Below are positions 1-6,247 of a DNA stretch of 8,437 nt, in pieces; within the stretch, counting starts at the first letter, position 1, and every line of letters begins with the position of its first letter. The notes beneath the pieces are model-generated. The model made no database searches. It had not been told where the DNA came from and saw only the letters and a program-made list of their open reading frames with translations. This stretch comes from Puniceicoccales bacterium (GTDB lineage: Bacteria > Verrucomicrobiota > Verrucomicrobiia > Opitutales > LL51). The stretch covers positions 1 to 8,437 of the forward strand of contig JAITNS010000065.1 of NCBI GenBank assembly GCA_031290315.1, written 5' to 3'. The position numbers and the translations under genes are program-made.

Positions 1-958
1 CTTCCTGGCGCTTCTTAATCCCCTTGAAATTCTGTAAATCGAAATTTATCTCATACCCTAAATACTGCTGTATCGCAACAATCGCCATCGCCACATTCCG
101 TACATTATGACTGCCAAAAAGTGGACTCCTTATTGAAATCTCATTTACTCCGTGGGTAAGGGAAAATGTAGTACCATGGGCAGTTAATTGCTCATCTTTG
201 ATGAGGAAGTCGTTATCGAAATTTTTGCCGACAAAGATTGTCTTTGTCCAAGGGACGGGAAGGAGTTGGCGAATTGTCTCGGAATCACCATTCGCAATAA
301 TACAGCCATTCGCTGGCACAAGCTTAATGACATGCATAAATGTCCGTTGAATGTCTTGCAAATCACGGAAAATATCGAGATGGTCAAGCTCAATGTTATT
401 GATGAGAAGAATTTTAGGGGAATAGTGAATAAATTTGCTACGCTTATCGAAAAATGCCGAATCATATTCGTCTCCCTCAATGACAAAAGGAGCACTTAAA
501 TCGCCGTAATACGCTCCCGATGAAAAATTAAGCGGAGCGCCTCCTATAAAATAACCGGGATTAATACAATTTTGGGACAGTAAATAACTAATGAGCGTCG
601 TCGTCGTCGTTTTGCCGTGCGTACCGGTAACGACGATCGCATCGCGATGTCCGATAATTTTTTGATGAATAAGTTCTGGTAGCGAACCGTAGGGAATTTT
701 TTTTGTATTCAGTAGCCACTCGACTTCTTCATTACCACGGGAGATAGCGTTACCAATGACGACAAAATCGGGGGCAAGTTTCTCGAGCCGTTGGGCGGAA
801 TAGCCTTCATAAATTTCGATCACGTTAGCTGCAAGGAGATCTGACATAGGTGGATAGATTTTCATATCACTACCATATACCATATGACCCCGCATTTGTA
901 GTAAAATCGCAAGATTCCCCATAGCCGTCCCTCCAATTCCTAAAAGATAAATCCTCAT
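1..958 (-). CDS. mpl: UDP-N-acetylmuramate:L-alanyl-gamma-D-glutamyl-meso-diaminopimelate ligase (Mpl), 3' end cut off
   Basis: This is a cytoplasmic Mur-ligase family enzyme that joins recycled murein tripeptide to UDP-MurNAc using ATP, feeding cell-wall peptide back into peptidoglycan synthesis. The window holds 319 codons of an expected 450 or so; the C-terminal domain lies beyond base 1. Visible parts are an N-terminal UDP-binding Rossmann start with GIGGTAMG (residues 7-14), GSDMKIYPPMS (29-39), IGNAISRGN (68-76), the ATP P-loop TGTHGKTTT (111-119), GDEYDSAFFDKRSKF (162-176), NNIELDHLDIF (187-197) and FGSHNVRN (281-288). The IYPPMS, AISRGN and AFFDKRSKF signatures separate Mpl from MurC. 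The ATG at 958 begins directly with the Rossmann strand and has AGGAAAAGG just upstream. It lies 72 nt after the OleA-like gene on the same strand, with no terminator between, so co-transcription is likely. The P-loop threonines are encoded by a (CGT)5 run at 596-610. Confidence 0.95.
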   Translation of the reverse strand, partial: MRIYLLGIGGTAMGNLAILLQMRGHMVYGSDMKIYPPMSDLLAANVIEIYEGYSAQRLEKLAPDFVVIGNAISRGNEEVEWLLNTKKIPYGSLPELIHQKIIGHRDAIVVTGTHGKTTTTTLISYLLSQNCINPGYFIGGAPLNFSSGAYYGDLSAPFVIEGDEYDSAFFDKRSKFIHYSPKILLINNIELDHLDIFRDLQDIQRTFMHVIKLVPANGCIIANGDSETIRQLLPVPWTKTIFVGKNFDNDFLIKDEQLTAHGTTFSLTHGVNEISIRSPLFGSHNVRNVAMAIVAIQQYLGYEINFDLQNFKGIKKRQE

Positions 959-1030
959 TTCCTTTTCCTGTTGTGTCTTTCAGCCAAGAAAATCAACTGT
1001 ATATAACAATAATTTTCTGTTTTATCCTTT

Positions 1031-2083
1031 TTAAACGCATTCCATCAGCATCATCAGTGAACTAATACCACTGCCAATTCCTAAAAGTGCAATTTTTTCT
1101 TGCGGTAAAACAATATTATTTTCAAGGGCAATGGCAAGTGTGATGGGAAGTGCAACGGAACCCGTATTCCCTAAAAACGGAAATGTCGAAAAATCTTTTT
1201 CCAAGTCGAGTCCGAGTGTCTGATAGAGTAATGATCGGTGACGTTGGCCGACTTGATGGCAAATCGTATGTGCGATATTTGTATTTTTTAGTTGGGTATG
1301 GGATAAAAATTTCTGCCAATTATTATGGGCGAGTTGGATACCAAGTTTGAGAAGTGTTTCCGAATCAGTCTGCATCGCAAGCGCATGATCGACCGTCGTA
1401 TCACCTTGGCATAATGCACAACCACTCGAATCCGTAAGCGCTGAAACGGACCTCAATTGTAATATATTTTTATTATTTTTCGCAAGCGATTCGTGGCAAA
1501 TTATCGCCGCAACTGCTCCAGAACCAATTGTTAAATTCGCAAAATAAGATTTTATTTCTTTGCGTGTGATTGTAGTATTATTTTTGAGAAAAGCGAGCGT
1601 ATGGTCGAGGAGCGGCTTACCATTTTCGCCTGAAACAATTAATGCCGAACGAATATGCCCTACTTCGATCATCGACGCCATTGCCATCATCGTATTTAAA
1701 AATCCGAGGCATGCATTTGACAAATCGAAAAATAAGGTATGTTCTGCCAGCTGTAAATTGCGGTGAACATAGGCTGCCGTAGCGGGTTCCAATCGATCGC
1801 GACAAACCGATGCGTGAACGAGAAAATTAATATCACTTTTATTCAGAGATGTTTTCTCTAAAACATTTTTTGCGGCTTCCGTACTTACTTGCGACGGAAG
1901 TATATTGTCTTTCCAGACCCGCCGCTCCCTAATACCTGTCATCAACTCCAAGCGCCCAAATGGTAAATGTAAACGTTCGTAGAGCGAGTTCAATTGCCGT
2001 TCTATTTCATCCGACGAAATTATAATGGGCGGCAAAACATATGCCATCGACTCGATAATGACATGGGAAAATGCACAATTCAT
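1031..2083 (-). CDS. OleA-like 3-oxoacyl-ACP synthase III family condensing enzyme
   Basis: A 350-residue thiolase-fold enzyme of the KAS III/OleA group. It probably performs a decarboxylation-independent or malonyl-dependent Claisen condensation of acyl thioesters in the cytoplasm. Numbered from the ATG at 2083, the nucleophile is Cys125 in DLSNACLGF, with His276 in CHQVG and Asn306 in LGNTGS. Glu99 in CRDRLEPATA sits 26 residues before the cysteine. From memory, that is the spacing of the Glu/Cys pair (117/143) in Xanthomonas OleA, and the His-to-Asn spacing of 30 also matches. LELMTGIRERRVW near the N-terminus and the closing LGIGSG are family signatures. I chose 2083 over an in-frame ATG at 2176 because homology begins at MNCAFSHVIIES and because it leaves a 13-nt gap after the upstream gene instead of an overlap. 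There is no clear Shine-Dalgarno. OleB, OleC and OleD are absent from the window, so an olefin product cannot be claimed. Confidence 0.85.
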   Translation of the reverse strand: MNCAFSHVIIESMAYVLPPIIISSDEIERQLNSLYERLHLPFGRLELMTGIRERRVWKDNILPSQVSTEAAKNVLEKTSLNKSDINFLVHASVCRDRLEPATAAYVHRNLQLAEHTLFFDLSNACLGFLNTMMAMASMIEVGHIRSALIVSGENGKPLLDHTLAFLKNNTTITRKEIKSYFANLTIGSGAVAAIICHESLAKNNKNILQLRSVSALTDSSGCALCQGDTTVDHALAMQTDSETLLKLGIQLAHNNWQKFLSHTQLKNTNIAHTICHQVGQRHRSLLYQTLGLDLEKDFSTFPFLGNTGSVALPITLAIALENNIVLPQEKIALLGIGSGISSLMMLMECV

Positions 2084-2096
2084 GCGTGTTTTTATG

Positions 2097-2498
2097 CTAT
2101 GGATTTGCCGTTGCAACAATATATTTTGCTTGTACAACCATGACCCCTCGGTATTTGTGGGGAAAAGAAGAACCATTCACAGTCACTGTCTTACCTAAAA
2201 GATTGACCAGCGATGTTCCAGTTGCGAGATTCGTAGTATCTATAAATGCTACCGTATGCCCTTTCGTATCTGTAATATAATATTCGTAATTTGGGCTCAA
2301 AAATAGCGATCGCCAAAAAGTAGATTGAAATCGCAACAATTTTCCGCTGTACGCCGGAGGACGAATCTTGGATGAAGGAATTTCTTGGGTGAAAATAGTA
2401 GGGCTTCTTGTGGAGTTAATTTTTAAATAAGTACGCCTAGGATAGCCCACTGAGAAAGAATAAGAGAAAATAGAAATAATGAGGAGAAAATATTTCAC
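2097..2498 (-). CDS. Small putative exported protein with OB-fold-like C-terminus
   Basis: This protein of 133 residues belongs to no family I can name. The first 18 residues (KYFLLIISIFSYSFSVG after the start) form a short hydrophobic segment resembling a signal peptide or membrane anchor. A basic, Pro/Ser-rich linker follows, to about residue 65. The last 65 residues have the strand pattern YYITDTKGHTVAFID, then LVNLLGKTVTVNG, then VMVVQAKYIV. This resembles small OB-fold or SH3-like beta barrels in which a GK-V-V-G turn precedes a V-V-A-I final strand; the assignment is inference. The start is GTG at 2498, the only start codon ahead of the hydrophobic segment. The gene ends 13 nt before the OleA-like gene, so the two are probably translated from one transcript. 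No catalytic motif is visible. Confidence 0.65.
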   Translation of the reverse strand: MKYFLLIISIFSYSFSVGYPRRTYLKINSTRSPTIFTQEIPSSKIRPPAYSGKLLRFQSTFWRSLFLSPNYEYYITDTKGHTVAFIDTTNLATGTSLVNLLGKTVTVNGSSFPHKYRGVMVVQAKYIVATANP

Positions 2499-2502
2499 GA
2501 AA

Positions 2503-2533
2503 ATACTATTCGTATAAGAGAAAATTTTGTCAA
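2503..2533 (-). promoter_or_regulatory. Weak candidate promoter for the exported-protein/OleA-like/mpl unit
   Basis: On the minus strand a perfect TTGACA box occupies 2533-2528. A TAGTAT hexamer (2508-2503, four of six matches to TATAAT) follows after 19 nt. The spacing is long, and the transcript would start almost at the GTG codon, so it would be nearly leaderless. An alternative -10, TATACG, sits too close at 11 nt. The call rests mainly on the perfect -35 box placed just upstream of a gene start. Confidence 0.25.
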
Positions 2534-2580
2534 GCTTTATCCTTATAATCCATCATTTATTAAAATAAATTTCAAAAATA

Positions 2581-2637
2581 TAAAAATAAAAACAAACAAC
2601 GTATTTATAAAAAATGACCTTATTTGTTAAGTTGTTT
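2581..2637 (-). terminator. Possible weak terminator downstream of atpA
   Basis: Reading the minus strand after the atpA stop, AAACAAC (2637-2631) can pair with GTTGTTT (2600-2594). A T-rich tract (GTTTTTATTTTT, 2593 downwards) follows immediately. The arms are only 7 bp and the loop is 30 nt, so the structure is marginal. The rest of the 199-nt spacer 2499-2697 is almost pure A/T, with no ORF or RNA gene that I can support. Confidence 0.3.
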
Positions 2638-2697
2638 AAAACCTTCCCCCATAACAAAAAAATATTATTTTATTTTTTAGAAAAATAGAGTAAGTAA

Positions 2698-4233
2698 TTA
2701 GGGTTGTATATTCTGCCAATCGGTGGCGACTTCGAGGAGATTTTTTTCAATTTCTTCCGTAAGTTGACCTTCCCTAAGGATTTGTTCTATCACATGCATA
2801 CCGCTTGTCGAAAAATAAGCTAGCAGCGATTCGGCTACCGTATTGATCCTAAGAAGCTCGACGGTATCGAAAATGCCACTTTTAATTGCCCATAATAGAA
2901 TAATTTGGTCCGAAACGCTACGCGGAGCATTTGCGGGTTGTTTAAATAATTCGACAATACGCATCCCGCGATCCAGTTGTTGTTGTGTCTTAGCATCGAG
3001 ATCCGATCCAAATTGTGCAAATGCACTCAACTCATAATACTGACCAAGCTCTAACTTTAATTTCCCCGCAACTTGCTTAAATGCTTTAAGTTGGGCTGCA
3101 GAGCCGACTCGCGACACCGAAATTCCAATTGAAATAGCCGGCCGTACGCCCTTATTAAAGAGGTCTGCATCGAGGAAAATTTGTCCATCGGTGATCGAAA
3201 TTACATTTGTTGGGATATAGGCCGATACATCGCCAGCCTGAGTTTCGATAATAGGTAGAGCCGTCAAAGAGCCGTTTCCGTTGGCTGCATTGAGTCGTGC
3301 GGCGCGTTCGAGTAGCTTAGAATGTAAGTAGAAGACATCCCCTGGATAGGCCTCGCGCCCGGAAGGACGCTTTAAAATTAAACACATTTGACGATAGGCG
3401 ACAGCATGCTTTGAAAGATCGTCGTACACGATGAGTGCATCCATACCATTATGCATAAACCACTCGCCCATCGCGCATCCGGCGTAGGGTGCAATATATT
3501 GGTTAGCGGGATTATCGGAGGCGGAAGAGTTAATAATGATTGTAAATTCCAAAGCATTATAATCGGCAAGTGTTTTGATGGTACGTGCGATAGTAGAGTT
3601 TTTCTGGCCGATGGCGACGTAAATGGAGTACACGGGGCGGAAATTTTGATCATCCGAAGCTATGCCTGCACGATTAATTTTGGCTTGATTAATAATAGTA
3701 TCGATGGCGATGGTTGACTTTCCAGTAGAACGGTCGCCAATGATAAGTTCCCGTTGGCCACGTCCGATAGGGATCATGGCATCGATGGCGAGAATACCGG
3801 TTTGGAGAGGCTGATTAACGGACTTTCGGGGCATAATACCGGGAGCGATTTTTTCCACGGGGTAGAATTCTTCGTTAGAAATGGGTCCCCTACCGTCTAT
3901 AGGGTGTCCAAGGGCATTTAATACCCGGCCGAGAAGATTTTTTCCGACGGGGACGGAGAGTAATTTATTGGTTGTTGTTGCCTGATTACCGGCTTTTAGG
4001 TGGGAGCAATCACCGAAGATCGCAGCGCCGACGAAATCTTCTTCGAGATTTAAGGCGACACCAAATGTATCGCCTCCGAAATCGATCATTTCATTATACA
4101 TCACATCGGAAAGTCCGTTGAGGACCGTGACGCCATCGGCAATGGAAACAATTGTACCGATATTTTTTTTACTCATTTCGAGGCGAGTTGATAAAATTTC
4201 TTCGCGGATTTGCTCAATAATAGAATTAGCCAT
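2698..4233 (-). CDS. atpA: F-type ATP synthase subunit alpha
   Basis: This is the alpha subunit of the F1 catalytic head on the cytoplasmic face of the inner membrane. It binds nucleotide non-catalytically and supplies the arginine finger to the beta catalytic site. From the ATG at 4233 the protein has 511 residues, close to the usual 500-515. A TTG 12 nt upstream is possible but less likely. Visible features are the N-terminal beta-barrel ([16 protein letters not shown]), [16 protein letters not shown], the Walker A loop GDRSTGKST (166-174), the Walker B region [41 protein letters not shown], and the arginine finger in [10 protein letters not shown] (Arg375). The Walker A loop departs from the usual GDRQTGKT at the Gln (now Ser) and at the residue after Lys (Ser). 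The gene stands alone: no atpH upstream and no atpG downstream, with AT-rich spacers on both sides. No clear ribosome binding site or promoter is visible. Confidence 0.96.
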   Translation of the reverse strand: MANSIIEQIREEILSTRLEMSKKNIGTIVSIADGVTVLNGLSDVMYNEMIDFGGDTFGVALNLEEDFVGAAIFGDCSHLKAGNQATTTNKLLSVPVGKNLLGRVLNALGHPIDGRGPISNEEFYPVEKIAPGIMPRKSVNQPLQTGILAIDAMIPIGRGQRELIIGDRSTGKSTIAIDTIINQAKINRAGIASDDQNFRPVYSIYVAIGQKNSTIARTIKTLADYNALEFTIIINSSASDNPANQYIAPYAGCAMGEWFMHNGMDALIVYDDLSKHAVAYRQMCLILKRPSGREAYPGDVFYLHSKLLERAARLNAANGNGSLTALPIIETQAGDVSAYIPTNVISITDGQIFLDADLFNKGVRPAISIGISVSRVGSAAQLKAFKQVAGKLKLELGQYYELSAFAQFGSDLDAKTQQQLDRGMRIVELFKQPANAPRSVSDQIILLWAIKSGIFDTVELLRINTVAESLLAYFSTSGMHVIEQILREGQLTEEIEKNLLEVATDWQNIQP

Positions 4234-4342
4234 AATAGTTTTCAAGCAGTGTAGGGATAAGGGAAGAAATCACAAGAATATAATTTTCAATATTAGGGCA
4301 TTTGATGCTGCATGAAATTATTTTTATTTTATATATTTTTTT

Positions 4343-4372
4343 ACGCTTGTATGTTTTTAATATTTTCATAAA
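4343..4372 (+). promoter_or_regulatory. Promoter-like element, copy A (orphan)
   Basis: CTTGTAT at 4346 is followed by GTTTTTAATATTTT and CATAAA (4367-4372). The block shares a 15-nt identical core (ATGTTTTTAATATTT, 4351-4365) with copy B, 210 nt downstream. That conservation inside an otherwise drifting A/T spacer suggests a functional site. The 14-nt spacer between TTGTAT and CATAAA is short for a standard sigma-70 promoter. No gene follows before the terminator at 4446-4481. Confidence 0.5.
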
Positions 4373-4376
4373 ACAA

Positions 4377-4481
4377 TAACCATTCACGGAGTGGTTAAAA
4401 AGTCATTCCATTATTGTTATTAAAAATATTCTAACAGTTGATGCTAAAGGACGAACAAAATTATTTTGTTCGTCCTTTTTT
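4377..4481 (+). ncRNA. Candidate small RNA between orphan promoter and terminator
   Basis: If copy A is a promoter, transcription would start near 4377 and end at the T-tract near 4481, giving an RNA of about 100 nt. It would open with a hairpin: TAACCATTC (4377-4385), loop ACG, GAGTGGTTA (4389-4397), nine pairs including one G-U. A single-stranded A/U stretch follows, and the RNA would close with the 15-bp terminator stem. The only ATG ORF inside encodes 18 residues and runs through the terminator, so it is unlikely to be a gene. It may instead be the regulatory shell of a deleted gene. I recognise no known RNA family. Confidence 0.4.
4446..4481 (+). terminator. Strong intrinsic terminator, plus strand
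   Basis: AAAGGACGAACAAAA (4446-4460) pairs perfectly with TTTTGTTCGTCCTTT (4464-4478) across a TTA loop. The T-tract continues to 4481 (six T in all from 4476). Only the plus direction has a T-tract of useful length, so it terminates rightward transcription. Its only upstream source in view is the orphan copy A element. Confidence 0.8.
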
Positions 4482-4506
4482 AATAATATTTATTTAAAAT
4501 ATAATA

Positions 4507-4525
4507 ATTTTGTGAGCGACAAAAT
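4507..4525. repeat. Small inverted repeat upstream of promoter copy B
   Basis: ATTTTGT (4507-4513) and ACAAAAT (4519-4525) are perfect 7-nt arms around GAGCG. It lies about 30 nt before copy B and lacks a T-tract, so a protein-binding site is more plausible than a terminator. The arms are A/T-rich and could arise by chance. Confidence 0.3.
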
Positions 4526-4552
4526 AAATCCATATAAAAAAATCAAAAAAAA

Positions 4553-4599
4553 ATACTTGCATGTTTTTAATATTTATATAAATTGATATCCATGCATGG
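4553..4599 (+). promoter_or_regulatory. Promoter-like element, copy B, with palindrome, ahead of the J-domain gene
   Basis: CTTGCAT (from 4556) is followed by GTTTTTAATATTTA and TATAAA (4577-4582), matching copy A position by position. Just downstream, the perfect 10-bp palindrome CCATGCATGG (4590-4599) occupies the place of the copy A hairpin and could be an operator or a 5' leader structure. The predicted start leaves a leader of about 60 nt before the ATG at 4650. Confidence 0.5.
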
Positions 4600-4649
4600 G
4601 AATGGTTTTTATGCAATTTTATAAAAAAATATAATAAAGAAGTTAACAT

Positions 4650-5882
4650 ATGGATCATAGAATATTAAAGACAATCGTAGGTGGAATACTATTTATCAAT
4701 CCGCTCTTAATAAATGCTGAGATAATAACTCAGCAAGGTCCATCTGCTCAATGGATTATAAGCAATATCAATCAAAAGTTACTACAACAAGAAGCGGAAA
4801 AAATTTCAAATATTGTTGCCAAACAAAAGTTACTACAACAAAAAGTAACAGAAGCTTCAAATAATGCCGCCCAACAAAAGCCACCACAACAAAAAGTAAC
4901 AGAAGCTTCAAATAATGCCGCCCAACAAAAGCCACCACAACAAAAAGTGACAGAAGCTTCAAATGCCGATTTCTATAAAAGACTACGGCCAAAAGAAGCG
5001 GAAAAAATTTCAAATATTGCCGCTCGCCAAGGATTTGCCGCTCAACAAAAGTCACCACCAAAAAAAGCGGAAAAAGTTTCAAATATTGTTGCTCAACAAG
5101 GATTTGTTGCTCGCCAAGGATTACTACTACAAAAGACGACGGCGGAAAAAGCTTCAAATGCCAATTTATATAAAAGACTACTACCAAAAGAAGCGGTAAA
5201 AGCTTCAAATGCCGATTTCGATAAAAGACTACTACTACAAGAGGTGGCTCAAACTTCGAGTGCTATTATCCGTCAATTTATGGATAGCATGAGAAAAATA
5301 GCAGAAACCCATAGAATAGGATTTCAACAGGTCGGAGACGGAATTGCAATGCTGGATGTATTGTATAAGAGTCTTCCAGAAATAACAAAAGCTACGGTTT
5401 ATCCTGAGTTTAATGCTGTAAGAAAAAAATTGACTGATATTTTCTTGATTGAAGCTTTCAAAATACTTGGATTGCCAGTAAAGGATATAATCCAAAAGGA
5501 ACTGGAAATGGCTTTGAGACAAAAACTGGAAGTAAAACCTGGATTATTAAAGCCTTTAGCGGAAAGACATATCTTTTTCCAAGCGGCAGATTGTATTAAA
5601 CTATCCGATAGATTTAGATACGGTAAGACCATAAGTGTTGCATCGGAAAGTGAAAAATTGAAAGATTACGCAATACTTGGATTGAAGAAAGGTGTTGTAA
5701 AAATGGCAGATCTCGGTAGAGCGCGTAAGCGGGAGCTGCTTAAATATCATCCGGATCGATTCAATAGAAATAAAGGCACTCCTGGTTACGAATGTCAAAC
5801 AAAAGAAGAAGCAACAGTGAAGTTCCAAAGGATTATAGATGCCTATGAGCGTATTAATGCAGAATTACAAAATCATCGATAA
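4650..5882 (+). CDS. Exported repeat protein with C-terminal J domain
   Basis: This protein has 410 residues. Residues 1-23 form a Sec signal peptide (basic DHRILK, then hydrophobic TIVGGILFINPLLI, ending near INA), so the mature protein probably leaves the cytoplasm. Residues 43-200 are low-complexity Gln/Lys/Ala-rich repeats. Units of 17 residues of the form K-L/P-L/P-QQ-KVTEASNNAAQQ begin at 43, 60, 77 and 94, then give way to SNADFYKRL-type repeats. Residues 200-335 are predicted helical and match nothing I know. Residues 338-405 form a J domain: YAILGL, then a basic helix with RARKRELLKY, the HPD motif at 367-369, then KFQRIIDAYERI. J domains stimulate Hsp70 ATPase, and their partners are normally cytosolic, which makes an exported one odd. 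The site of action could be the periplasm, the surface or a host cell; none is shown here. The ribosome binding site is weak (AAAGAAG). It is preceded by promoter-like copy B, and no terminator follows it. Confidence 0.85.
   Translation: MDHRILKTIVGGILFINPLLINAEIITQQGPSAQWIISNINQKLLQQEAEKISNIVAKQKLLQQKVTEASNNAAQQKPPQQKVTEASNNAAQQKPPQQKVTEASNADFYKRLRPKEAEKISNIAARQGFAAQQKSPPKKAEKVSNIVAQQGFVARQGLLLQKTTAEKASNANLYKRLLPKEAVKASNADFDKRLLLQEVAQTSSAIIRQFMDSMRKIAETHRIGFQQVGDGIAMLDVLYKSLPEITKATVYPEFNAVRKKLTDIFLIEAFKILGLPVKDIIQKELEMALRQKLEVKPGLLKPLAERHIFFQAADCIKLSDRFRYGKTISVASESEKLKDYAILGLKKGVVKMADLGRARKRELLKYHPDRFNRNKGTPGYECQTKEEATVKFQRIIDAYERINAELQNHR
4776..4964 (+). repeat. 51-nt in-frame tandem repeat
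   Basis: Units begin at 4776, 4827, 4878 and 4929 (the last partial). The second and third units differ at only three bases (TTACTA against CCACCA after the first AAG codon), so their duplication is recent. The first unit is more diverged. Each unit encodes 17 residues within the exported J-domain protein, so length change by slippage or recombination would stay in frame. Confidence 0.9.
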
Positions 5883-5912
5883 AAAGAATGGTTATTATTT
5901 TAGATGAAAATG

Positions 5913-5938
5913 CTTGCAAATTCTCATTTTTCCATAGG
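5913..5938 (+). promoter_or_regulatory. Promoter-like element, looser copy ahead of the Gln/Gly/Tyr-rich gene
   Basis: CTTGCAA (from 5913) and CCATAGG (from 5932) are spaced 20 nt from CTTG to CATA. The corresponding distance is 21 nt in copies A and B. The interior is T-rich but not otherwise conserved. It sits in the 89-nt gap between the J-domain gene and the next start. This gene may also be read through from upstream. Confidence 0.3.
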
Positions 5939-5971
5939 TTGACAAAACAGTATTCTAAAAAAGGATTAGAT

Positions 5972-6247
5972 ATGGATAAAAAGAGATTAAATAAAATAAT
6001 GAGTTTATTCATGGGCTTAGGCATTTTGGTAATGACTGAGCTTAATGCTTGCGATGGGCAAGGAGGAGCTTGTCAAGGAGGACAGTGCTCTTACTCAGAT
6101 TATGGTTATCTGCCAAATGATGATGATAATGTTCCCCAAGGTTATGATGATGTTCCCCAAGGTAACATTTATCAGCAAGGTTATTATGAAGAGGCTCCCC
6201 AAGATGGTGGTTATCCGCAAGGTTATCCCCAAGGTGGCGGGTATTAG
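5972..6247 (+). CDS. Small Gln/Gly/Tyr/Pro-rich putative lipoprotein or secreted peptide
   Basis: This protein has 91 residues. The start at 5972 is preferred to an in-frame ATG at 5888 because AAGGAT lies 6 nt before it and because MDKKRLNKIMSLFMGLGILVMTE is then a normal signal peptide. The hydrophobic stretch ends in LNAC, a possible though imperfect lipobox with Asn at -2, so either lipidation at the cysteine or ordinary cleavage before it is possible. The mature part begins CDGQGGACQGGQC (three cysteines) and continues as repeats of VPQGYDD, VPQGN and YPQG, ending in PQGGGY. Such Gln/Gly/Tyr low complexity is typical of disordered, adhesive or matrix-forming proteins; function is unknown. 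After the TAG stop the same frame continues with PDYGNVQQD to a second TAG at 6275-6277, in the same compositional style. The 93-nt gap to the terminator and the promoter-like element upstream suggest a small self-contained unit. Confidence 0.7.
   Translation: MDKKRLNKIMSLFMGLGILVMTELNACDGQGGACQGGQCSYSDYGYLPNDDDNVPQGYDDVPQGNIYQQGYYEEAPQDGGYPQGYPQGGGY

Larger units (their letters stand above)
4234..4649. other. AT-rich divergent intergenic region with duplicated promoter-like block
   Basis: This 416-nt spacer lies between atpA (leftwards) and the J-domain gene (rightwards). It has no credible coding sequence. It holds two related promoter-like blocks (4343-4397 and 4553-4607, aligned with an offset of 210 nt), a hairpin at 4377-4397, a strong plus-strand terminator at 4446-4481 and a small inverted repeat at 4507-4525. 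I see no convincing minus-strand promoter for atpA in 4234-4342; that stretch is simply A/T-rich. Confidence 0.7.

Noticed and set aside
188..499. Open frames of about 103 codons on both strands inside mpl
   Set aside because: Both overlap the well-supported Mpl reading frame, whose family motifs lie on both sides of this interval.
2084..2176. Upstream ATG extending the OleA-like protein by 31 residues
   Set aside because: The extension would overlap the end of the preceding gene, adds sequence unlike the family, and homology starts at the ATG at 2083.
2540..2580. AT-only palindrome ATTTATT-TT-AATAAAT as a terminator
   Set aside because: It contains no G-C pairs and lacks a suitable T-tract; expected by chance in such A/T-rich DNA.
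2698..4233. N-type (sodium-translocating, horizontally moved) ATPase alpha subunit
   Set aside because: The sequence carries the ordinary F1 alpha signatures throughout and no N-ATPase neighbours are present.
4234..4245. TTG start adding four residues to AtpA
   Set aside because: The ATG at 4233 begins a normal alpha-subunit N-terminus; neither start has a good ribosome binding site, so the ATG is preferred.
4441..4497. An 18-codon ORF over the intergenic terminator
   Set aside because: It spans the whole terminator hairpin and its T-tract, has no ribosome binding site, and is best explained by chance.
4776..4964. CRISPR-like repeat array
   Set aside because: The repeats are directly abutting, in frame and translated, without unique spacers.
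4768..5208. Long open frames on the minus strand and in another plus frame across the repeat region
   Set aside because: Repetitive, stop-poor DNA of the J-domain gene keeps other frames open; their translations are Leu/Val- or Lys-rich low complexity without a start context.
5888..5971. Upstream ATG extending the Gln/Gly/Tyr-rich protein by 28 residues
   Set aside because: The extension puts polar sequence before the signal peptide, and the ATG at 5972 has a good AAGGAT site.
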